A DNA stretch of 20,230 nt. Origin: Cytophagaceae bacterium (GTDB lineage: Bacteria > Bacteroidota > Bacteroidia > Cytophagales > Cytophagaceae). The stretch's first letter is position 1, and each line of letters begins with the position of its first letter. This document shows positions 7,231 to 15,104 of this stretch, piece by piece. Both the position numbers and the translations under genes were made by a program. The stretch is from positions 1 to 20,230 of the forward strand of contig JAGKWN010000072.1 in NCBI GenBank assembly GCA_021151805.1. Direction: 5' to 3'. The notes under the pieces are model-generated. The model saw nothing but the letters and a program-made list of their open reading frames with translations, was not told the DNA's origin and ran no database searches.

Positions 7231-7821
7231 TTAAACAGGCTGGTGATTATTTTTATTGAAGTATTTTTGTTGAATCATTCTTTCCAACCGAAGAATAAAA
7301 TACGTGCCGGCCACGCCAACCAGGGCTCCGCAGAATACATCACCTGGGTAGTGTACCCCAAGGTACACACGGCTTAGTGAAACAATCAATGCCCAGAAAA
7401 ACAGCAGGCAGATCCAGATTTTTTTCGAGAAAACATTTTTCAACGTGAAGAATGTAAATACGGCAAATGTATTTGCGGCGTGAGAAGAAACAAACCCATA
7501 CATACCGCCACAGACGCCCTCTATCAAAAGCAATTGCGGTCTCAATACATCGTTATTACAAGGACGCAGACGTTCAAAATAAGGTTTGAACAGGGCCGAT
7601 GCTATCTGGTCTGCTAATGCAATACAGCACGTAAGTAAAATCAGGTTGATCCAAATTCTTTTCGGATCAGACTTGTATAAAAAAAACAGGAGCAAGGCAT
7701 AGAATGGAATCCATGTATATTTGTCGCTGCAAAACAGCATAACCTGATCCATCCACGCATTTTTCCAGGCGTGGTTGATCCACAGGAGCAGATCAATATC
7801 AATTTGCTGTAAACTTTCCAT
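7231..7821 (-). CDS. PAP2-family membrane phosphatase
   Basis: Integral membrane lipid phosphatase of 196 residues with about five hydrophobic segments. All three motifs of the acid phosphatase/PAP2 superfamily are present: KPYFERLRP (79-87), SSHA (112-115, with His114 in the place of the PSGH histidine) and SRVYLGVHYPGD (150-161, catalytic His157 and Asp161). Likely substrates are undecaprenyl pyrophosphate, phosphatidylglycerol phosphate or lipid A phosphates; the sequence does not decide. The frame stays open to 7857, but I choose the ATG at 7821 because it overlaps the hemF stop as TAATG and gives the usual PAP2 N-terminus; the extra 12 residues would overlap hemF. Confidence 0.9.
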   Translation of the reverse strand: MESLQQIDIDLLLWINHAWKNAWMDQVMLFCSDKYTWIPFYALLLFFLYKSDPKRIWINLILLTCCIALADQIASALFKPYFERLRPCNNDVLRPQLLLIEGVCGGMYGFVSSHAANTFAVFTFFTLKNVFSKKIWICLLFFWALIVSLSRVYLGVHYPGDVFCGALVGVAGTYFILRLERMIQQKYFNKNNHQPV

Positions 7822-8720
7822 TATAGTGCTAACCAATCCGGTTGGGCTTTCAGCCATTCAATTGTTTTTGCTTCCTTGCTTTCAGCAGCTGGCTGGAAAT
7901 CGTATGTCCAGTTGGCTTCAGGAGGCAGGCTCATCAGAATCGATTCGATACGGCCGTTTGTGTCCAGGCCGAATTTCGTTCCTCTATCGTACACCAGATT
8001 GAACTCCACATATCTTCCTCTGCGCAGCTTCTGCCAGTTACGCTCTTCGCTAGTGAACGGTTTGGATTTATTATCTGCAATCAGTTTGGTGTAAACTTTC
8101 GGAAACAGATATCCCAGTGCACATACAAACTCAAATAGTTTTTCTTTGCTGATCGCTGCATCACTGCCCATGCGGTCAAAGAAGATCCCGCCTACACCTC
8201 TTGATTCACCACGGTGTTTGATGTAAAAGTATTTGTCAGCCCATTCTTTAAAAGTACTGTAAAAGCTTTCGTGAAACTGATCACATGTGTCTTTTAATGC
8301 CTGGTGAAAAGCGATCGCTTCTTCTTTCACAACATAGTGTGGTGTAAGATCAATGCCGCCGCCAAACCACCAGGTACCATTCGTCATTTCAAAATAACGG
8401 ATGTTCATGTGTATGATCGGAACCCATGGATTGGTTGTGTGCATCACAATGGATACACCTGTTGCATAAAAATCAGACTTCGGTAGTTTCAGTGCGTTCA
8501 ATATGTTTTCAGGAGTCGGGCCATGTACAGCAGAAAAGTTTACGCCACCTTTCTCAATAATGGCGCCGTCTGTAAGGATTTTGGTTTTACCGCCGCCACC
8601 TTCCGGACGCTTCCATTCATCTGTCTTGAATGTGCCTTTGCCATCTGCCGTTTCGAGCTGCTGGCATATATGTTGCTGAATTTTTTGAAATTCTGTTTCT
8701 ATCTGTTCTTTGGTAAGCAT
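7821..8720 (-). CDS. hemF: Oxygen-dependent coproporphyrinogen III oxidase
   Basis: Converts coproporphyrinogen III to protoporphyrinogen IX by oxidative decarboxylation with O2, in heme synthesis; cytosolic. From the ATG at 8720 it has 299 residues, the normal family length. The family signature DKYFYIKHRGESRGVGGIFF spans 162-181. Upstream are KRPEGGGGKTKIL (38-50), the catalytic-region VMHTTNPWVPIIHMN (92-106) and WWFGGGIDLTPHY (117-129). The frame can be extended by two codons to a TTG at 8726; the ATG is more likely. It lies directly behind tamL (6 nt gap) and is coupled to the PAP2 gene through TAATG. It implies aerobic or microaerobic heme synthesis. Confidence 0.96.
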   Translation of the reverse strand: MLTKEQIETEFQKIQQHICQQLETADGKGTFKTDEWKRPEGGGGKTKILTDGAIIEKGGVNFSAVHGPTPENILNALKLPKSDFYATGVSIVMHTTNPWVPIIHMNIRYFEMTNGTWWFGGGIDLTPHYVVKEEAIAFHQALKDTCDQFHESFYSTFKEWADKYFYIKHRGESRGVGGIFFDRMGSDAAISKEKLFEFVCALGYLFPKVYTKLIADNKSKPFTSEERNWQKLRRGRYVEFNLVYDRGTKFGLDTNGRIESILMSLPPEANWTYDFQPAAESKEAKTIEWLKAQPDWLAL

Positions 8721-8726
8721 AATCAA

Positions 8727-11153
8727 TTAGAAAGGATAACCTAGACTGAAGTTATAGAGCGGACGGTTGTTCTTGTCTTCAAATTTAAACAATACAAACC
8801 GATCTTCCACAGGATGCACCGGATCCCATGCTTTGAAGGCTATATCAAGGCGCACAATAATAAAGGTAAAGTTCAAACGTACACCAACACCGGTACCCAC
8901 AGCTATTTCGGAAAAGGATTTAAATCCCTTGAATTCCCCACCCGGACGGGTTTTGTCTTCTGCAATCAGCCACACGTTACCAGCGTCAACAAAGTACGCA
9001 CCTTCGATGAAGCTGTATAATTTTCTACGAAGTTCGAAGTTTGTTTCAATAACAATATTACCCGGCTCTTCATTGGTGTATTGGCTGGTGTAATCCGGAT
9101 TGGCGTAAGAACCCGGACCTAAACGTCTGTATCGCCATGCTCGTATGGAGTTGGAACCTCCGGCAAAGAAATATTTTTCATAGGGAAGTACATAGGTACC
9201 ATGTTGCTTGATCCCTGATACACCATAGGGTTTAGATAAACCTACGTTTACACGTGCTGCGAGTACGGTTTTAATTTTGATCGGTTTGTAATATCTGAAG
9301 TCGGCCTGTATCTTGTAGTACTGATAATACTGCAGGCCGAACAATTGATTTTCGGGTTCCTTCGTAATGGTTTTATTGATAAAGTTGGGTACAATGCCAC
9401 CTAATTCAAACGATGGTTTGAAATAAAACGAAGGTGTCTTCTTGCCGAATGCATTATTACTGAATGTATAGGCAAAGTTCATATTCGTAACAATAGAAGG
9501 AAGAAAGCTGATGTAAAGGTTATTCCCGTTTAAACGTAATTCATTCAGATAGTCAGCAAATTCAACCATGTTAATCGTACTGTTGATGATGTTGATATCA
9601 ACAGGCGAGAACGTGAAATACGAGTACTGGCTTGTTTCCCATAAATAGGTAAACTGAGAACGAAATCCATAACGATCGTATTCGGGTCGCTGAGTTGAGT
9701 TGTAACCAAAGGTCACACGTGTCTTCGGATTAAACTTTGCCGCCGCAAACCGCAGCCTGGTAGGAGTGAGCAACTGCGGAAAAGTGAGGCTGGTGTTGAT
9801 GCCCCATTCTATGGTTTGTAATTTGTTTTGATTGTCAAGAACGGATGCTTGTCCTTCAAGTGCATACCGCACACCGAAATCAAAAATCTCATAATTACCG
9901 AAAATGTTCCGGTTACGGAAATTTATATTAAAGAATGGACCTGGTAGCACGCCTTGTACAACGTTTACACCGTATTCCTGCGAGATCTGAAACTTTTGCA
10001 AACGGTTGGTGTAGATCAGCATGTCAAGAAGATTGGAATCTCTTTTCACCATATTCACATTTACAAAACGGAACATATCCATGGAGCCTAGCTGCTGCTG
10101 GGTTTTGATCAGTGAGTCTTGTTTGTAGTAACTGTACGGACGTGTACGTATTTTGCCATCAAGTATTTTATAGTTGTAATGAATCTGTCTTCTACAATAT
10201 TTGATGTGGTTGAATGTAAGGGTATCCGGATTGTTCAGTGAATCAACGGCATTGCGGACAGGAATGTATACAACCGAGTTGATCTTGAATCGCGTGTGTA
10301 CAGACTCTTTCGGATCATCAATCTCTGTGATCATCTTGATTGCATTGTCGCCAATGGTTGAGTCAACAACGAAGTTTATGTAATCTTTTGAAAATTCGTA
10401 GTAACCATTATTCTTTAACAGCTTGTAAATACGGTCACGCTCCAGTTCAATTTTTGTTTGGTCATACCACGCGTTCTTGTCCAGCTTAGATCCTTTTGAG
10501 GTAGAAACGATTTTATAAATGGCTGTATCCTGGATATCGTAATCAAAAGATTTTAAGTAATACTGTTTGCCTTCATTTACTTTGTATACCACAAAGGCCT
10601 TTCTGCCCAGCGTATCAATCTTGTAGGTTACGGTATTGTTGAAAAAGCCCTGGCTGAATAAATAGGTTGAGATCTGGTCTTTGGTAAAACGGATCACGTT
10701 GGTGTCCAGTATCGATGGGTATTCTCCGAAGGATCCCATCATCCAGTTGCCTTCAACCAGTTTAGCCTTTAATTTTTCAGTCTTCTTTTTTTTCTTTGCC
10801 ATCAACGACAGATAACGTTTTTCTGTCAATGGTTTTTTAGTGATCTTTTTATCGTATTTATTTTTTGTGGCAAGGATCTGTTGTTGTATGTAACTGGTAT
10901 CGTAAAACGATTTTCCCATGTAATGGATCGTAAGATAGGGCGTCAAACCAAACAGTTTGTATTGTGCTTTTTGTTTGTAAAGTTTTTCAAGTTCCGCTGA
11001 ATTAATATTTTTTGCTCCTTTTGTTTTTTGGGAGTAGAGCATGTACTTGCCTTTGTAATCCGGATCAGATGCAAAATAATTGATAGATGGCTTGCATCCC
11101 TGAAGCAGAAGGATTGCGAGTATGGTTGTAAAAATGTAATATAGTAGCTTCAA
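8727..11153 (-). CDS. tamL: TamL-like outer membrane lipoprotein, Omp85/BamA superfamily
   Basis: Large outer membrane barrel protein of 808 residues. The signal peptide ends in a lipobox (ILLLQGC, Cys20), so it is a lipidated Omp85 member, the arrangement known for TamL in Bacteroidetes. Residues of about 35-400 look like POTRA-type repeats (for example SQGFFNNTVTYKID and KLLKNNGYYEFSKDY). From about 400 the surface-antigen barrel begins, with GPFFNINFRNRNIFGNYE, the EKYFFAGGSNSIRAWRYR segment matching the loop-6 region, and a final strand NFSLGYPF ending in Phe. The start is a TTG: an in-frame TAA lies two codons upstream and no ATG fits the signal peptide. It is first in a unit with hemF and the PAP2 gene. 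The expected role is outer membrane protein insertion, perhaps with TamB (not in the window). Confidence 0.88.
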   Translation of the reverse strand: MKLLYYIFTTILAILLLQGCKPSINYFASDPDYKGKYMLYSQKTKGAKNINSAELEKLYKQKAQYKLFGLTPYLTIHYMGKSFYDTSYIQQQILATKNKYDKKITKKPLTEKRYLSLMAKKKKKTEKLKAKLVEGNWMMGSFGEYPSILDTNVIRFTKDQISTYLFSQGFFNNTVTYKIDTLGRKAFVVYKVNEGKQYYLKSFDYDIQDTAIYKIVSTSKGSKLDKNAWYDQTKIELERDRIYKLLKNNGYYEFSKDYINFVVDSTIGDNAIKMITEIDDPKESVHTRFKINSVVYIPVRNAVDSLNNPDTLTFNHIKYCRRQIHYNYKILDGKIRTRPYSYYKQDSLIKTQQQLGSMDMFRFVNVNMVKRDSNLLDMLIYTNRLQKFQISQEYGVNVVQGVLPGPFFNINFRNRNIFGNYEIFDFGVRYALEGQASVLDNQNKLQTIEWGINTSLTFPQLLTPTRLRFAAAKFNPKTRVTFGYNSTQRPEYDRYGFRSQFTYLWETSQYSYFTFSPVDINIINSTINMVEFADYLNELRLNGNNLYISFLPSIVTNMNFAYTFSNNAFGKKTPSFYFKPSFELGGIVPNFINKTITKEPENQLFGLQYYQYYKIQADFRYYKPIKIKTVLAARVNVGLSKPYGVSGIKQHGTYVLPYEKYFFAGGSNSIRAWRYRRLGPGSYANPDYTSQYTNEEPGNIVIETNFELRRKLYSFIEGAYFVDAGNVWLIAEDKTRPGGEFKGFKSFSEIAVGTGVGVRLNFTFIIVRLDIAFKAWDPVHPVEDRFVLFKFEDKNNRPLYNFSLGYPF

Positions 11154-11164
11154 TTCTTAGGCAA
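11154..11164. promoter_or_regulatory. 11-nt gap between divergent start codons
   Basis: Only 11 nt separate the tamL TTG start and the ATG of the plus-strand RNA methyltransferase gene. Each promoter must therefore lie inside the other gene's coding sequence. On the plus strand the tamL signal-peptide region holds ggTTGT and, 16 nt on, TAGCTTCA, a poor match to the -33/-7 pattern. No clear promoter is visible. Confidence 0.4.
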
Positions 11165-11911
11165 ATGTTAACGAAACAGACCGTAAAATTCACTAAATCT
11201 CTTCAAATTAAGAAATTTCGCAGACTTTATAATCAATTTATTATAGAGGGTGAAAAGACTGTGCTTGAAGTACTAACGTCTGATTTTAACATTCAGAAAT
11301 TGCTGATCACTTCATACTTTCAAAATAAGTATAAAAAAGAGTTACAGCCTTTTTCAGATCGGATTGAACTGGCCGGTGATAAAGAGCTGGATGATATTGG
11401 CAGTCTGCAGAGCAATGATTCGGCAATAGCGATCTGCGAAATTAAAAACTATGAATTACCCAAGGTGCTTAACCCGGAATGGGTGCTTGTACTGGACAAT
11501 GTAAATGATCCAGGCAATCTGGGTACAATTATCCGTATTGCCGACTGGTATGGCATTTCCCGGATTATTTGTTCTGAAGATACGGCTGATATTTATAACC
11601 CAAAGGTGATCAATTCTTCAAAAGGTTCTTTTCTTCGTGTGCAGGTATGCTATGTGAACCTGTCCGAGTTTCTTGCCAGACAGAAGATGGATATTTTTGC
11701 GGCAGATTTGCAGGGAGAAAATATTCATAAGATCGTATTTCCCGATGCCGGTATTTTGGTGATGGGAAATGAAGCCCATGGCATCAGCGCCGATGTGAAA
11801 AAATACATCACCAGAACGATTACCATTCCTCAGTTTGGAAAGGCAGAATCTCTGAACGTAGGCATTGCGACTGCTATATGCTGCGATCGCATTCGTTCTT
11901 CTCAATCCTGA
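11165..11911 (+). CDS. SpoU/TrmH-family RNA 2'-O-methyltransferase
   Basis: SPOUT-fold methyltransferase of 248 residues that should methylate a ribose 2'-OH in rRNA or tRNA using SAM. The N-terminal substrate-binding part has the typical FIIEGEKTVLEVL. The three SPOUT motifs follow in order: VLDNVNDPGNLGTIIRIADW (motif 1, from about 109, with the catalytic Asn and Arg), VMGNEAHGIS (motif 2, near 197-206) and ESLNVGIATAICC (motif 3, near 227-239). It is closest in feel to the RlmB/TsnR group; the modified position cannot be named. Its 3' end overlaps the 3' end of the convergent transporter gene by 10 nt, leaving no room for a terminator between them. Confidence 0.92.
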   Translation: MLTKQTVKFTKSLQIKKFRRLYNQFIIEGEKTVLEVLTSDFNIQKLLITSYFQNKYKKELQPFSDRIELAGDKELDDIGSLQSNDSAIAICEIKNYELPKVLNPEWVLVLDNVNDPGNLGTIIRIADWYGISRIICSEDTADIYNPKVINSSKGSFLRVQVCYVNLSEFLARQKMDIFAADLQGENIHKIVFPDAGILVMGNEAHGISADVKKYITRTITIPQFGKAESLNVGIATAICCDRIRSSQS

Positions 11912-12702
11912 TAACCTTTTGTATTAGCATCTTCTATAATTTCAGAAGAAACTTTTCCGCCAAGATAGTTATCAATAAAATGATGTGCCACATACAGCAA
12001 AGGCGTAAGTAGCAGGGCTGTAGTAAACTTGTAGATGTAGTTGATGATGCCTATGGAAAGGAGTTGCTCAATGCTCCATTTATTGTTTCCGGCAAGCAGG
12101 TAAAACGCAATAAACAAAACCACGAAACTATCGATCAGCTGTGAAACCAGCGTAGAGCCCGTTGCTCTCAACCACAACCATTTTTCACCGGTTGAACTGC
12201 GGATCGCATGAAATACATATACATCCAGCAATTGTCCGATCAGAAAGGCTGTAAGTGAAGCTACAATGATGGCTTGACCCTGGGAGAAGATACGTTGAAA
12301 GGCATAATCAATATTGAAAGGCTGTCCGTTGGCATCGGTATTATTTACTTTCAACCAGTAATCAGACGGAGCAATATTGGTAGACATGTATAAAATAAAA
12401 AAGCTATAAGCGATCAGGCCAATAGCCAGGAAGGTAACTTTTCGCACACCTTTCTTTCCGAAGTATTCATTGATAATATCTGTAGAAATAAATACGATGG
12501 GCCAGATCAATGCACCTGCTGTAAGATTAAAATCCAGTTTGAAATCGGTGAACAGGTTGATCTGCGCGGCCTCCAGGCCAAGTGTCTTTTCGAGGGAAAA
12601 TATTTTTACGCCGATCATTTCAGCAAGAATGGCATTGGTAATAAAAATGCCTGCTAAGATGATGAAGAGATTTGTTTTCTTTTGTTCAATCGTTGTTTTC
12701 AT
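11902..12702 (-). CDS. Queuosine precursor transporter (YhhQ/QPTR family)
   Basis: Integral membrane protein of 266 residues with about six to seven hydrophobic segments, predicted to import a queuosine precursor such as preQ0 or preQ1. The VUT-family marks are NAILAEMIGVKIFSLE near the N-terminus, ALIWPIVFISTDIINEYFGK, AFLIGQLLDVYVFHAIR and LRATGSTLVSQLIDSFVV. The region between the first two motifs (KTLGLEAAQINLFTDFKLDF) is longer than in E. coli YhhQ, as is common in Bacteroidetes members. It is the last gene of the purC unit and overlaps the RNase Z gene by 17 nt, so translation is probably coupled. No queuosine synthesis genes are visible. Confidence 0.9.
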   Translation of the reverse strand: MKTTIEQKKTNLFIILAGIFITNAILAEMIGVKIFSLEKTLGLEAAQINLFTDFKLDFNLTAGALIWPIVFISTDIINEYFGKKGVRKVTFLAIGLIAYSFFILYMSTNIAPSDYWLKVNNTDANGQPFNIDYAFQRIFSQGQAIIVASLTAFLIGQLLDVYVFHAIRSSTGEKWLWLRATGSTLVSQLIDSFVVLFIAFYLLAGNNKWSIEQLLSIGIINYIYKFTTALLLTPLLYVAHHFIDNYLGGKVSSEIIEDANTKGYQD

Positions 12703-13627
12703 CTTTTACCCGTTTACTGATTGCGAAGCTGCTTCCTTCAACGCCCAGATATGTTTTCTCAAAAATAGCACCTGCTTCTGCAAGGAACGGTTCAACGTCA
12801 TAATAACGTGAAGAGAAATGGCCAATTACCAATTTGCCCACGTTGGCTTCTTTAGCAACCGTAGCGGCCTGTTTGGCTGTGGTGTGGAATGTTGTATTGG
12901 CACGCTCGGAAAGTTCGTCGAGGAAGGTAGTTTCGTGGTATAACAAGTCAACATCCTTGATCAACGGGAGATAAGAGGGATTTACTTTGGTATCCGAACA
13001 ATACGCATAGCTTCTTGATTTCAGTGCTTTCAGACAGATCTCATCTACACGTGCTTTGATGTTGCCGTTTTCATCAACCACATCAATGCCTTGCTTGAGC
13101 TGTGCGATCTCCAGCAAGCTAAGATCTGATGGTAGTTTGTTTTTATCAATTTTTAATGGCTTGGGTTTTTCTTTAAAAAGAAAGCCATTGCATTTGATCC
13201 GGTGATCGAGTGGAATGGTGTATACATCTACCAATGGGTGATCCAGAATGTGTTCGCTTACATGCTTATCAAGCGTAGTGTAATGAAGCGGAAATTGAAG
13301 AACCGTTTCCGAGTATTTTAGTTGAACCTGGATGATCTCGTCGAGTCCGGGAGGAGCAAATAAATGAATGGGCGTCTTTCTGCCATACAAATTCATCGTG
13401 CTTAATAAACCTACCAGCCCGAAGAAATGATCTCCGTGTAAATGGCTGATAAAGATATGCGATATTTTTGTATGGTTCAGCTTGTAGCGGCCAATCTGAT
13501 ATTGGGCAGCCTCACCACAGTCAATCATAAAAAAATCTGTATGAACTTTTAAAAGCTGGGCCGATTGATACCGGCCCTTTGACGGCGTTGCCGAACTTGA
13601 ACCTAGAATAAACAGTTCAAAGTCCAT
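12686..13627 (-). CDS. rnz: Ribonuclease Z (tRNA 3' processing endonuclease)
   Basis: Metallo-beta-lactamase-fold endonuclease of 313 residues that trims tRNA 3' trailers. The zinc ligand motif SHLHGDHFFGL has H62, H64, D66 and H67. The N-terminal LGSSSATPSKGRY (8-20) is the family opening. Later come YCSDT, the HETTFLDE segment, TTFHTTAKQAATVAKEA and the last ligand in VIGHFSSRY. It is a short-form enzyme (RNase Z, not the long ELAC2 form). This fits the tRNA genes in the window, which do not encode CCA: RNase Z normally handles such CCA-less precursors. It starts 3 nt after the STAS gene stop. Confidence 0.95.
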   Translation of the reverse strand: MDFELFILGSSSATPSKGRYQSAQLLKVHTDFFMIDCGEAAQYQIGRYKLNHTKISHIFISHLHGDHFFGLVGLLSTMNLYGRKTPIHLFAPPGLDEIIQVQLKYSETVLQFPLHYTTLDKHVSEHILDHPLVDVYTIPLDHRIKCNGFLFKEKPKPLKIDKNKLPSDLSLLEIAQLKQGIDVVDENGNIKARVDEICLKALKSRSYAYCSDTKVNPSYLPLIKDVDLLYHETTFLDELSERANTTFHTTAKQAATVAKEANVGKLVIGHFSSRYYDVEPFLAEAGAIFEKTYLGVEGSSFAISKRVKDENND

Positions 13628-13630
13628 CGA

Positions 13631-14014
13631 TTATTCAGCAGATTCTTCGTCTTCTAAATCACTTTCAATCTCGTGAAGAAATACCGCATCGATGCTTTCT
13701 TCAACTGTTGGAAGCAATGTTAGTATGGTATCCAACTGAGAGATCTTTAATAATTTCATTACGTGATCATTTACGTTACACATAACAAACAGACCGCCGC
13801 TGTTAGAACATACACGGTTACCGATCAGGATTGAGCTCAAGCCTGAAGAATCCGCATATTTCACATCGCTCATGTTCAGGATTATGTTGTTAAAACCTTC
13901 CGCATTAAGCGTTACTAATTCTGTTTTAAGATCAGGAGCAGTGATGGAGGTAAGTTTTTCTTCGTGTAATTGAAACAGAACGTACTTTTCTGTTTTTTCA
14001 ACTGTAAATTTCAT
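13631..14014 (-). CDS. STAS-domain anti-sigma factor antagonist
   Basis: A single STAS domain of 127 residues, SpoIIAA/RsbV-like. The core KYADSSGLSSILIGNR (53-68) carries the conserved Ser (S56 or S57) that a partner-switching kinase phosphorylates in characterised relatives. The N-terminal strands KFTVEKTEKYVLFQLHEE and the helix APDLKTELVTL fit the fold. The C-terminus is an acidic tail (EIESDLEDEESAE) not typical of SpoIIAA. No anti-sigma kinase or phosphatase gene lies in the window, so partners would be encoded elsewhere. It sits between purC (33 nt upstream) and rnz (3 nt downstream). Confidence 0.92.
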   Translation of the reverse strand: MKFTVEKTEKYVLFQLHEEKLTSITAPDLKTELVTLNAEGFNNIILNMSDVKYADSSGLSSILIGNRVCSNSGGLFVMCNVNDHVMKLLKISQLDTILTLLPTVEESIDAVFLHEIESDLEDEESAE

Positions 14015-14047
14015 ATGCGTAGTAAAATAAAATTCGAATATAGATGA

Positions 14048-14980
14048 TTATAAAGATTTTAAAATGTTTTTCAGAATACGTTCCTCCGGATTGCTTTCTG
14101 TAGGCTTGCAAAAGGATTCACCCAGTACTTTTTCATAAAGCTCAATATAACGTGCTGAAATGTTTGATACAATATCATCTGTCATGGTTGGAACTGATTG
14201 ACCTTCTTTACCCTGGAATCCGTTTTCGATCAGCCATTGTCTTACAAATTCCTTAGACAATTGTTTCTGCGCTTCGCCAGCCTGCTGACGTTCTGCATAG
14301 CCTTCGGTGTAGAAGTATCTGGATGAATCCGGTGTATGGATTTCATCAATCAGATAAATTTTATCACCTACTTTACCGAATTCGTATTTGGTATCAACCA
14401 GGATCAAACCTTGCTTTGCGGCAAGCTCTGTTCCGCGCTTAAATAATGCCTGTGTATATTTTTCAAGCTGAACATAATCTGCCTCGCTCACGATACCGCG
14501 TGCCAGCAAATCTTCTCTTGAAATATCTTCGTCATGACCTTCATCTGCCTTTGTTGTAGGTGTGATGATTGGTACAGGTAGTTTGTCGTTTTCTTTTAAG
14601 CCTTCCGGTAGCGCAACACCGCAAAGCAAACGTTTACCTGCTTTATATTCTCTGGCAGCATGGCCGGCAAGATAACCGCGGATCACCATTTCAACTTTAA
14701 AAGGCTCGCATTTGATTCCGATACTTACCGATGGATCGGGAACGGATAAAATCCAGTTTGGAACAATGTCAGCTGTTTGTGCCAGCATTTTTGCTGCAAT
14801 CTGATTTAATACTTGTCCTTTGAATGGAATTGCTCTTGGTAGCACCACATCAAATGCAGAGATTCTGTCGGTTGCTACTACAACTAATTTATCGCTGAAG
14901 TGATAAACATCACGTACTTTGCCTTTGTAAAATCCGGTTTGACCCGGTAATTGAAAATGAGTTTCTTTTATTGCATTCAT
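14048..14980 (-). CDS. purC: Phosphoribosylaminoimidazole-succinocarboxamide synthase
   Basis: SAICAR synthase of the purine pathway: joins CAIR and aspartate with ATP, in the cytosol. It has 310 residues, the longer form found in Bacteroidetes and yeast rather than the roughly 240-residue E. coli form. Motifs in order: YKGKVRDVYHF (18-28), VVVATDRISAFDVVLPRAI (33-51), EMVIRGYLAGHAAREY, GHDEDIS, GLILVDTKYEFG and YLIDEIHTPDSSRYF, all of them conserved family segments. The ATG lies 14 nt or so downstream of the predicted transcript start from the TAtcTTTG promoter. It is the promoter-proximal gene of a four-gene unit. Confidence 0.96.
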   Translation of the reverse strand: MNAIKETHFQLPGQTGFYKGKVRDVYHFSDKLVVVATDRISAFDVVLPRAIPFKGQVLNQIAAKMLAQTADIVPNWILSVPDPSVSIGIKCEPFKVEMVIRGYLAGHAAREYKAGKRLLCGVALPEGLKENDKLPVPIITPTTKADEGHDEDISREDLLARGIVSEADYVQLEKYTQALFKRGTELAAKQGLILVDTKYEFGKVGDKIYLIDEIHTPDSSRYFYTEGYAERQQAGEAQKQLSKEFVRQWLIENGFQGKEGQSVPTMTDDIVSNISARYIELYEKVLGESFCKPTESNPEERILKNILKSL

Positions 14981-15000
14981 AGAGAAATACTATATTCTGT

Positions 15001-15008
15001 CAAAGATA
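15001..15008 (-). promoter_or_regulatory. Bacteroidetes -7 promoter element for purC
   Basis: Read on the minus strand this is TATCTTTG, a perfect match to the TAnnTTTG element used by the primary sigma factor of Bacteroidetes. Nineteen nt upstream is TTTT, one mismatch from the -33 TTTG. Transcription would start near 14994, giving a short leader before the purC ATG at 14980. No PurR-like or riboswitch structure is visible in the leader. Confidence 0.65.
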
Positions 15009-15104
15009 GGTTCAAAATGTGAGCTTTAAAAGCAATGAAAACCGAAAGACAGAATTTATAGCTATTCTTTTATGAATTATAGAGTTATCAACATTTTGGC
15101 AGGT

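Noticed and set aside
7775..8744. Several plus-strand open frames
   Set aside because: They are antisense to hemF and the PAP2 gene; their products show no domain.
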